Assembly: GCF_037095755.1 (NCBI RefSeq)
Contig: NZ_JBAWKJ010000002.1
Location: 620,001-684,000 of the forward strand
Direction: 5' to 3'
DNA length: 64,000 bases
Origin: Sphingopyxis sp. CCNWLW2
Lineage (GTDB): Bacteria > Pseudomonadota > Alphaproteobacteria > Sphingomonadales > Sphingomonadaceae
Every line of letters begins with the position of its first letter. Positions within the stretch are counted from its first letter, which is position 1. Positions 19,455-27,500 of the stretch are shown in pieces. The position numbers and the translations under genes are program-made. The notes under the pieces are model-generated. The model had not been told where the DNA came from. It searched no databases and was given only the letters and a program-made list of their open reading frames with translations.

Positions 19455-20048
19455 ATGACCGACTTGTCCGCCAATCTGGTCCAGCAAAAACAGAAACTGC
19501 GCGAAAAGCTGCGTTTTCGCCGCAAGCATTTCGCGGCGAATCTCGACGGGATGGCGCAGCTCGCGGCGTTTCGCGCGCTGCCCGCGCCGCTGTCCGATCT
19601 TCTCGCCGATCACGCCGTCGTTGGCGCCTATGCCGCGTCGGGCGACGAGCCCGATATCATGCCGATATTCGCCAGCGTGGCGGAAGCGGGCGCGCTCGCC
19701 CTGCCCCACCATGCCGGGCGGATCGCCGAAATGACCTTTCGCCTTTGGCAACCCAATGAGCCGCTGATGAAGGGGCCTTGGGGCACGCGCCAGCCTGCGG
19801 ACGACGCTTCTTTGGCCACACCCGACCTCATCTTCTGTCCGCTCGTCGGGTTTGATCGCCAGGGCGGCCGGATCGGCCAGGGTGGCGGGCATTATGACCG
19901 CTATTTCGCCGCGCATCCCGATGCCTTGCGGATCGGAATCGGCTGGTCTGTGCAGGAAATCGACGCCACCCCGCGCGAATCGACCGACATCGCGCTCGAC
20001 GCGATCCTGACCGAACAAGAATTCATCCTTTGTGGAGACCGTTTGTGA
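19455..20048 (+). CDS. fau: 5-formyltetrahydrofolate cyclo-ligase
   Basis: The enzyme turns 5-formyl-THF into 5,10-methenyl-THF using ATP. The product has 197 residues, with KLREKLRFRRKHF at the N-terminus, the central IFCPLVGFDRQGGRIGQGGGHYDRYF as nucleotide/substrate loop (near residue 136), and a short C-terminus. AGGAGG lies very close (two bases) to the ATG. It follows 6S RNA, so read-through from the 6S promoter may express it, as known in other bacteria. Confidence 0.93.
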   Translation: MTDLSANLVQQKQKLREKLRFRRKHFAANLDGMAQLAAFRALPAPLSDLLADHAVVGAYAASGDEPDIMPIFASVAEAGALALPHHAGRIAEMTFRLWQPNEPLMKGPWGTRQPADDASLATPDLIFCPLVGFDRQGGRIGQGGGHYDRYFAAHPDALRIGIGWSVQEIDATPRESTDIALDAILTEQEFILCGDRL

Positions 20049-20275
20049 GCCAAATACCACCCGGGCCCCAGCCGAGCTGGCGCAAGCCCGCGGGCATGTT
20101 CCTGATCCTCGCACTGATCGCGGGGTGGACGGGGATCGTCGTCAGCCTGTCGCCTTGGGTCGGTACATGGCCGGTGCTGGTGCAGGCAGTCTTCTACCTC
20201 ACCGCAGGGATCGTCTGGATCCTGCCGCTGAAGCCGCTGCTGCGCTGGATGGAATTGGGGAAATGGCGCGACTGA
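20045..20275 (+). CDS. DUF2842 membrane protein
   Basis: The product has 76 residues and two transmembrane helices (MFLILALIAGWTGIVVSL and VQAVFYLTAGIVWILPL). It is a short alphaproteobacterial membrane protein of unknown role. It is taken to start with GTG at 20045, which overlaps the fau stop (GTGA). The last codons, including the stop, form the 5' half and loop of a terminator hairpin. Confidence 0.85.
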   Translation: MSQIPPGPQPSWRKPAGMFLILALIAGWTGIVVSLSPWVGTWPVLVQAVFYLTAGIVWILPLKPLLRWMELGKWRD

Positions 20276-20292
20276 AACGTCGCGCCATTTTT
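20261..20292 (+). terminator. Rho-independent terminator overlapping the DUF2842 stop codon
   Basis: A perfect 12-bp stem, AAATGGCGCGAC / GTCGCGCCATTT, has the loop TGAAAC, then a short U-run. The stop codon of the gene lies in the loop. Confidence 0.85.
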
Positions 20293-20356
20293 CCCTATTT
20301 CCTATGATGGAATGGTCCCAAGACGCGGTGGCCATTCCGTCCGAAAATGGAAGGAA

Positions 20357-20433
20357 TGGCGCGAGTGACGGGGCTCGAACCCGCGACCTCCGGCGTGACA
20401 GGCCGGCACTCTAACCAACTGAGCTACACCCGC
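20357..20433 (-). tRNA. tRNA-Asp (anticodon GTC)
   Basis: Seventy-seven bases including encoded CCA. The acceptor GCGGGTG pairs with CACTCGC, the anticodon loop is CTGTCAC with GTC, and the T loop is GGTTCGAGCCC. All arms are intact. Confidence 0.97.
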
Positions 20434-20476
20434 GTGTGCTTGGGAGCCGCGCCAATATGGCCCTCGCCCCGACCTG

Positions 20477-21691
20477 TCAACCGTCGCTTTCGTCATGCGT
20501 GCGATTTAATCGATCGCGCACATCGTCGGTCGTCGTCAAAGTGCCATGTTCGAACAGGAAACCCGCCAAATCGGGGGTCCCCGTCGATGCGAGCACCGTC
20601 TGCAGGATCAGCAGCAACGGCACCGCCAGCAACGCACCCGGCGTGCCCCACACCCATCCCCAGAAGCTGAGCGACACGAGAATCAGCAGCGGGTTGATCG
20701 TCAGCCGCTTGCCGAGCACCAGCGGGGTGATCAGATTCGCCTCGACCAGATGAACGCCGATGAAGATCAGCGCGGGCAATAGCGCGAGCCCGACGGCGTC
20801 GAAGGTCATCAACCCGCCAAGCCCGAGCAGCACCGCGGCGACGATCGGCCCCAGATAAGGCACGAAATTGCAGATGCTGACGATCCCGCCCCACATGAAG
20901 GGCGACGGCATCCCCAGCGCCCAGAGTAGCAGGGAAACGGTTAGCCCCAGAATCGCGTTGATCATCGTGATCGTCGCCAGATAGTCGGCGGTGGCATCGA
21001 CGACATTCTGGATCACCCGCGCCGTCTGCATCGCGCCATCGAAGCTGCCGCGCCTGCGAATCGTGCCTTTGCGCAGCCGCGTCCAGCCCGACAGGAAGAA
21101 GAAGATCACGAGCACCGCGAAAAAGAGCTGGATCGCGGCCGAGGGCGCCGACGAAATGAAATAGTCGACGACCGACGTCGGCGCCGTCGCGGCCACCGCC
21201 TGCGCCGTCGCTTCGGTCCCGCTGGCGACCGACATCAGCGTGCGATCGACGAAGCGTTGCAGCGTCGAATAGAAATCGATCAGCGGTGCCAGATTGCTCT
21301 GAATGCGCGGGATCGATTCAGGAATGCGCGCAAACCAGCCGGTGGCGGGTACGACGATGATCGCGAGCGCCGCGTTGATAATCGCCAGAAAGACAGCAAG
21401 CGCGAAGAAAGCCGCGAGCGCCGACGGCAGGCCGCGCCGTTCGAGCCATTCGAGCAGCGGGACGAGCGCGATCGCGATGACGATCGCGGCGGTCAGCGGC
21501 AGGAAGAATTCGGCGCCCGCCTGCAATGCGAAAGGCAGCCCGAGACAAAAGCTGGCGCCAAAAAGGAGCGCGAGCGCGGCGAGCAGCCGGTCGCGGCGGA
21601 AATCGTCGATCTCGATCTGGTGCAGCGGATTGATGCGCGGCGGACGCCCATCCTTGCTGCCCCGGTCCTCCGCCACCCCTGCTCTCCTCAT
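20477..21691 (-). CDS. AI-2E family transporter (membrane permease)
   Basis: The product has 404 residues of the PerM/YdgG/TqsA-type family, with about eight transmembrane helices. The family signature sits in FMWGGIVSICNFVPYLGPIVAAVLLGLG near residue 270, followed by EANLITPLVLGKRLTINPLLIL. Some relatives export autoinducer-2, others exchange Na+/H+; the substrate here is open. The ATG at 21691 is preferred because GAGG lies six bases upstream; an ATG four codons earlier is the alternative. It is convergent with tRNA-Asp. Confidence 0.9.
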   Translation of the reverse strand: MRRAGVAEDRGSKDGRPPRINPLHQIEIDDFRRDRLLAALALLFGASFCLGLPFALQAGAEFFLPLTAAIVIAIALVPLLEWLERRGLPSALAAFFALAVFLAIINAALAIIVVPATGWFARIPESIPRIQSNLAPLIDFYSTLQRFVDRTLMSVASGTEATAQAVAATAPTSVVDYFISSAPSAAIQLFFAVLVIFFFLSGWTRLRKGTIRRRGSFDGAMQTARVIQNVVDATADYLATITMINAILGLTVSLLLWALGMPSPFMWGGIVSICNFVPYLGPIVAAVLLGLGGLMTFDAVGLALLPALIFIGVHLVEANLITPLVLGKRLTINPLLILVSLSFWGWVWGTPGALLAVPLLLILQTVLASTGTPDLAGFLFEHGTLTTTDDVRDRLNRTHDESDG

Positions 21692-21872
21692 TATTTGCCT
21701 CATCTTACGCGCGCTTGGCGTGTCGCGCCAGTCGCCCCATTTTGCGACGAACCAGCCCCCTTCCCTGTCCCCATTTGGAGCAAAATGCGTCTTTCTACCT
21801 GCTTTTTAACCAGAAATTACCCTTTATCGGCGACTGAAGGCTCCAAGGACCAACCTATTCGGAGTCAAAGTG

Positions 21873-22874
21873 ATGATGATAGCGCCTGTGGGGGGCGCGA
21901 AGCATCGGCTTCTTCCCTCTTGTTCACTCATTGCCTTGCTGGCAGCGCTCGCGTTGCCGGTGCAGGCCGAGGCCGCCGGCACACGCGCCGGCTCCACCAT
22001 CAGCAATACCGCGAGCGCGAGCTTCGATACGGGGGGCGGCACGACGACGGTCGATTCGAACCGCGTCGACCTGCTCGTCGACGAACTGCTCGACGTCACG
22101 GTCGATTCGAGCAATCCCGCCGACGTTCCGACGACGCCGGGCGCGACGGGGCAACTGCTGACCTTTTCGGTCACCAACAATGGCAACGGCCTCGAAGCGT
22201 TCGGACTGACGACGATCGCGAACGCCGGCGGCGACAATTACGACCCTGCCGTCACGCAAATCTATCTCGATAACGGCGACGGCCTTTTCGACGCCAGCAC
22301 CGACACACTCTATACGCCGGGCGCGAATGATCCGTCGCTGGGTCCCGACCAGAGCATCACCGTCTTCGTCCTCGCGACGACGCCGGGCACCGTGGTCGAC
22401 GGCAATCGCGGCATCGTCAGCCTGGTTGCCGCGGCGAAGACGGGCACCGGCGACCCCGGGGACAGCTTTGCCGGCCAGGGCGAAGGCGGCGGCAACGCCG
22501 TGGTCGGCTCGACCGGCGCCGACGGGCAGGATGCGGGCGCATTCATCGTGTCGGCCGCGACCGTCACATTGGTCAAATCGGCAGTCGTGACCAATTCGCT
22601 CGGCACGACCGACCCGGTCCCGGGCGCGACGATCACCTATACGATCGTCGCCACGGTCGCGGGCAGCGGTTCGGTCAGCGGGCTTGCGATCACCGACAAT
22701 ATACCCGCGGACACCAGCTATGTGACCGGCTCGATCACCCTCGGCGGCAGCGGGCTGTCCGACGCGGCCGACGCCGATGCGGGCGATTATAACGGCACGC
22801 GGATCAACGTCGCACTCGGCACCGTCGCCGGCGGCCAGACCCGCACCGTCACCTTCCGTACCACGATCGATTGA
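21873..22874 (+). CDS. Exported DUF11-type repeat protein (surface locus gene 1)
   Basis: The product has 333 residues: a signal peptide (ALLAALALPVQAEAA), then two beta-sandwich segments. The N-terminal motif STISNTASASFDTGG...SNRVDLLVDE recurs in genes 3 and 4 of this locus. The C-terminal part (TLVKSAVVTNSLGTTDPVPGATITYTIVATVAG, GLAITDNIPADTSYVTGSITL) is a DUF11-type domain, the family that decorates bacterial surface proteins. GGAG lies eight bases upstream of the chosen ATG; two other starts are within three codons. It ends one base into the next gene's upstream ATG. Confidence 0.85.
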   Translation: MMIAPVGGAKHRLLPSCSLIALLAALALPVQAEAAGTRAGSTISNTASASFDTGGGTTTVDSNRVDLLVDELLDVTVDSSNPADVPTTPGATGQLLTFSVTNNGNGLEAFGLTTIANAGGDNYDPAVTQIYLDNGDGLFDASTDTLYTPGANDPSLGPDQSITVFVLATTPGTVVDGNRGIVSLVAAAKTGTGDPGDSFAGQGEGGGNAVVGSTGADGQDAGAFIVSAATVTLVKSAVVTNSLGTTDPVPGATITYTIVATVAGSGSVSGLAITDNIPADTSYVTGSITLGGSGLSDAADADAGDYNGTRINVALGTVAGGQTRTVTFRTTID

Positions 22875-22885
22875 TGGAGATGCGT

Positions 22886-23350
22886 ATGCGCACCGTCCTT
22901 TTCCTTTTGTTTGCCGCGCTGATGCCCGGCCAAGCGCTCGCCGCGAATCAGGTCGCGCTCGACAATGCCGTGTTCGTCGAACGCGTATCGACCGACGCGC
23001 AGGGCAAGCAGAGGATCCTGCTCGAAGAATCGAAGGTCGTCGTTCCCGGCGACCGGTTGGTCTTCGTGCTCAACTATCGCAACGCCGGCGCGCAGCCCGC
23101 CGACAAGTTCGTGATCACCAATCCGATGCCATCGGCGGTCCGCTTTGCGGACGCCGGCGACACGCGGCCGTTCGTCTCGGTCGATGGCGGCAAGCAGTGG
23201 GGACTGCTTTCCGACCTCAGCATAACGATGTCCGACGGCGCGCGCCGTGCGGCACAGCCGGCCGACGTCACCCACGTCCGCTGGGCCTTCCAGAAGCCGA
23301 TTCCGGTCGGTGGGACGGGCAAGCTCATGTTTCGGGGGATTGTCAAATAA
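22886..23350 (+). CDS. Small exported DUF11-like protein (surface locus gene 2)
   Basis: The product has 154 residues: signal peptide MRTVLFLLFAALMPGQALA, then a single beta-sandwich (VVVPGDRLVFVLNYRNAGAQPADKFVITNPMPSAVRF) ending GGTGKLMFRGIVK. This is the pattern of a DUF11 domain without repeats. GGAG stands six bases before the ATG at 22886; two earlier in-frame ATGs (22874, 22880) are closer to or inside the site. It is co-transcribed with gene 1 (no gap). Confidence 0.82.
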   Translation: MRTVLFLLFAALMPGQALAANQVALDNAVFVERVSTDAQGKQRILLEESKVVVPGDRLVFVLNYRNAGAQPADKFVITNPMPSAVRFADAGDTRPFVSVDGGKQWGLLSDLSITMSDGARRAAQPADVTHVRWAFQKPIPVGGTGKLMFRGIVK

Positions 23351-23425
23351 ACAAATAAAACAAACCGCTTAATGGTTGCCAGCGGTGGGGAAACGGCAAC
23401 CAACATAAAGCCCAGGAGCTCAGCT

Positions 23426-24490
23426 ATGACCAGCAAGCTGACTTATATGGGTGCCATCGGTCTGGCGGCGCTTTCGAGCGCCGCCGCCACGCCGGCGTTT
23501 GCCGCCGGAACGACCGCGGGCACCACGATCACCAATACCGCCACCGTCGATTTTCAGGTCGGAGGCGTCAGCCAAACTCAGCAAAGCGCGTCGAACAATT
23601 TCACCGTCGACCGCAAGATCAACCTGCTCGTCGAAGAAGTCGGCACGGCCACGACCAATGTCGTGCCCGGACAGACGAATGCCGTCACGACGTTCCAGCT
23701 GACCAACAGCTCGAACGAAATACTCGACTTCGCACTCGTCGCGTCGCAGATCGTCGGCGGGACCGCCGCGCATGGTGGAACCGACACGTTCAACGCCAAT
23801 AACGTCCGGATTTACCGCGACAATACGTCGACGGGTACGATCGGCAGCTGGGATGTCGGCGATGCGCTCGTCACCGCCTATATCGACGAGATCGTCACCG
23901 ACACGGCGATTCGCCTGTTCGTCGTCTCCGACATTCCGGCGGGGCTCACGAACAATGCGGTCGCCGGGGTGACGTTGCGAGCGACCGCGCGCGAGGGCGG
24001 GCTTGCCGGCACCCAGGGTGCGGCGATCACCGAAACTACCGGCGCAAACACCGCGGGCAAGGATACGGTCTTTGCCGACATCGCCGGGGTCACGGGCGAC
24101 GCGGCGCGCGACGCATCGCATAGCGACAACGACGACTATACCGTGGTCACTGCGACGCTGGGGGTCACCAAGACCAGCCGCGTCATTTCGGATCCGTTCA
24201 ACAACACGACGAATCCGAAGCTGATCCCGGGTGCGGTCGTCGAATATTGCATCGCGGTCGCCAACACCGGCAGCGCCGACGCGACGTCGGTCCTCATCAA
24301 CGATCCGGTCCCCGGCCAGTTGACGTTCAGCGCAGGCACGATCCTGCTGAACGGCACGGTCACCGCGGGAACCTGCAACGCCGATGGCGCTGCGGGCGGC
24401 AGCTATGCCGCACCGAACGTTTCGGGGACCATCGCGACCGTTGCCGCGGGCGCCACGCGCACGCTCGTCTTCCGCGCGACGGTCAACTGA
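23426..24490 (+). CDS. Exported DUF11-type repeat protein (surface locus gene 3)
   Basis: The product has 354 residues, with signal peptide (ALSSAAATPAFA|AG) and the same N-terminal block as gene 1 (TTITNTATVDFQVGG...VDRKINLLVEE). A DUF11 domain follows near the C-terminus (LIPGAVVEYCIAVANTGSADATSVLINDPVP). AGGAG lies seven bases upstream of the ATG. Genes 1 and 3 have similar length and layout and look like ancient duplicates. A gap of 75 bases separates it from gene 2. Confidence 0.85.
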   Translation: MTSKLTYMGAIGLAALSSAAATPAFAAGTTAGTTITNTATVDFQVGGVSQTQQSASNNFTVDRKINLLVEEVGTATTNVVPGQTNAVTTFQLTNSSNEILDFALVASQIVGGTAAHGGTDTFNANNVRIYRDNTSTGTIGSWDVGDALVTAYIDEIVTDTAIRLFVVSDIPAGLTNNAVAGVTLRATAREGGLAGTQGAAITETTGANTAGKDTVFADIAGVTGDAARDASHSDNDDYTVVTATLGVTKTSRVISDPFNNTTNPKLIPGAVVEYCIAVANTGSADATSVLINDPVPGQLTFSAGTILLNGTVTAGTCNADGAAGGSYAAPNVSGTIATVAAGATRTLVFRATVN

Positions 24491-24540
24491 TCGGGTAACG
24501 GACGGGACAGCGGAGGCACTGGCGAAAGCCGGGCTCCGCT

Positions 24541-24554
24541 GCCCCCTTCGGGGC
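24541..24554 (+). promoter_or_regulatory. Hairpin directly upstream of the 1704-codon gene
   Basis: GCCCC / GGGGC with the loop CTTC ends two bases before the ATG at 24557, and there is no other purine-rich ribosome site. It may limit translation of the large outer-membrane protein relative to its small partners, or it may be a weak attenuator. Confidence 0.35.
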
Positions 24555-24556
24555 TT

Positions 24557-27500
24557 ATGGCACTCGGAACAAAATATTTCGGCCTTGTGACCGCCTTGGT
24601 CGCGGCAGCGCTGCTGCCCGCGATCCCGGCGGCGCGCGCGCAGGTCATTTCCAACACCGCTTCGGCGCAGTGGACGCACGACGGGCAGCCTGGACAGGCG
24701 CTGTCGAACCGCGTCGATGTGACGGTCACGCCGCGTCCGGCGCCACCGCCGGCGATTGCGACATATCGCCTGACGAGCGGCAGCGGCACCAAATCGGTGC
24801 AGTTGGCCCCGACCCAGTGCAGCCGTGCGGGCGCGCGCAACGCGGCGGCGCGCGGCGCCAGCAGCACCATCCCGCTTGGCGGCGTCTATGAAGGCATATC
24901 GACCGCACCCGCCGCGCTGCAAAGCACCGACAATTTCCGCGCCGGCGAAGTGCTGGTCGTCGGTGTCACACTCGCGTCGGCCAATGCCGATCCGCAGCAG
25001 CGCGACACCCTGCCCGTTGCCCTCGATCTCGAGAATGGCGATCGCGAGCAGATCGTCCTGACCGAGACCGCCAACAACAGCGGCGAATTCGTCGGTTTCA
25101 TCAACACGGTCGGCGTTCCGCCCGCGGTGGTTCAGGGCGATTGCCGCCTGTCGGTTAACCCCGGCGCGCCGTTGGCGCTCCGCGTTACCGATCAGGCGAA
25201 TGCCAGTCTCGTCGCACTGGCGACGATCAACTTCCTCGTCGATCCCTTCGGCATCGTGTTCGACAGCGGCGACGGCGCCCCCGTCGCGGGAAGCCGTCTG
25301 ACGCTCGTCGACGCCGTGACCGGCCAGCCCGCGCAAGTGTTCGGCGACGATGGCGTCTCGGCCTATCCGTCGAGCGTGGTCACCGGCCAGAGCGTCACCG
25401 ACGCGGGCGGCACGACGTATAATTTCCCGCCGGGCGACTATCGCTTTCCCTTTGTCGCGCCGGGCACCTACCGTCTGATCGTCGCGCCGCCCGTGCCCTA
25501 CACCGCGCCGTCGCGGTCGAGCCCCGCCGACCTCGCCGGTCTGCGGCGTCCCGACGACGGCCAGCCGTTCACGATCACAGGTGCGAGCTATGGCAATGTG
25601 TTCACGCTGAATAGTCCGGCGCCGGTGCGCGTCGACATTCCGGTCGACCAGCCCGGACTGCCGCTGATCCTGCGTAAGACGACCTCGACGCAGGTCGCGG
25701 TGCCCGGCGACGTGATCCAGTATCGCATCGAGGTCGCGAACCGCGACGCGCGCCGCAGCACCGGCGCGGTGACCGTGCGCGACATGCTGCCCGCGGGAAT
25801 GCGCCTGCGCGCCGATACCGTTCGCGCCGATGGTGTCCGCGTCACAGCCAACGTCGCGGCGAACGGCCGCGAGTTCGCGGTTACGCTGCCCGGCATTGCG
25901 GCATCGCGCTCGACGCTGCTCACCTATCTGGCCGAAGTCATCGTGTCGGCGCAGCCGGGCAATGCGCTCAACCGCGCCACCGCAACCGACAACCGCGGAT
26001 CGACGAGCAACATCGCCGAAGCGACGATATCGATCAAACGCGACCAGCTCGGCGACCGGATGACGATCATCGGCCGCATCACCGACGGCGGCTGCCGTGT
26101 CGATCCGGGCAAGGCGGGCGGGATCATGGGTGTGCGCGTGATGCTTCAGGACGGCAGCTATACCGTCACCGACGCGGACGGCCGCTATCATTTCGAAGGC
26201 GTGCGCCCCGGCCTGCATGTCGTCCAGATCGATCCGTCGACGCTCCCGCTCGACCGCGAGGCGATCGACTGCGCGCGCTCGACGCAGAGCGCGGGCAGCC
26301 CGATCTCGCGCTTCGTCGAAGGCCGCGGCGGCGCCCTGAAGCGCGCCGACTTCCGCGCCGTCGCCAGCACGCCGCGCGCCGCGCCGAACCATGTCGCCAT
26401 CGAAGCGCCCAAGGTGCTGAGCGATCCCGAAGCCGCCGGCGCGGGCCGCGACTGGCTCGCGGGTCAGGCACCAGGCATCGGCTGGCTTTTCCCCGACGCA
26501 GACCACAATCCGCGCGCCAAGGCGATCCGCGCGGCGATCAAGCACGCCCCGGGGCAAACGGTGTCGCTCCACATCAACGGCAAGCCTGCCGACGCGCTGA
26601 CGTTCGAGGGCGTGAGCAAGTCGGCCGACGGCAGCATCGCGATCAGCCTGTGGCGCGGGCTCGAAATCCGCGAAGGCGAAAACCGCCTCGTCGCCGAGGT
26701 GAGGGATGCGAACGGGGTCACGATCGAAACGCTCGAACGCGGCGTCCATTATTCGATCACCCCGATGCGCGCGTCGCTGATCCGCGAAAAGTCGGTGCTG
26801 GTCGCCGACGGTGTAACGCGCCCGGTGATCGCGGTGCGCCTGATCGACCGCAACGGCAAGCCGATCCGCGCCGGCCTGACGGGCGATTTCAGCGTCCCCG
26901 CGCCCTATTATCCCGCGGTCGAAGCCGATGCGCAGCAGGCGCGCCAGCTCGCCGGCCTTGAGCGCGCACAACCGGTGTGGAAGATCGATGGCGACGACGG
27001 CATCGCCACTATCGAACTCGAACCGACGACTGCATCGGGAACGCTCGCGATGGATTTCACCTTCCGCGACGACAAGGTGACACGCAAGCAGACGATCGAA
27101 ACCTGGCTCGATCCGGGCGATCGCCCGTGGACCGTCGTCGGCTTTGCCGCGGGTACGCTCGGTTACAACACGCTCGATGACCGGATGGAGCCGATGGCAG
27201 AGACGCTCGACGATCTCAACGCCGATGCTCGTCTCGCGCTGTACGCAAAAGGCCGCGTCCGCGGAAAGTGGCTGATGACGCTGGCGTATGACAGCGACAA
27301 GGACAAGGATGACGCCCGGTTCGGCGGCGTGATCGATCCGCGCGCCTATTACACCATCTACGCCGACCGCAACGAGACGCGCTACGACGCCGCCTCGGTG
27401 CGCAAGCTCTACCTGCGCCTCGAGCGCCCGCAATTCTACGCGATGTTCGGCGATATCGAGACGGGGATTTCGGAACCCGAACTCGCCCGCTACCAGCGCG

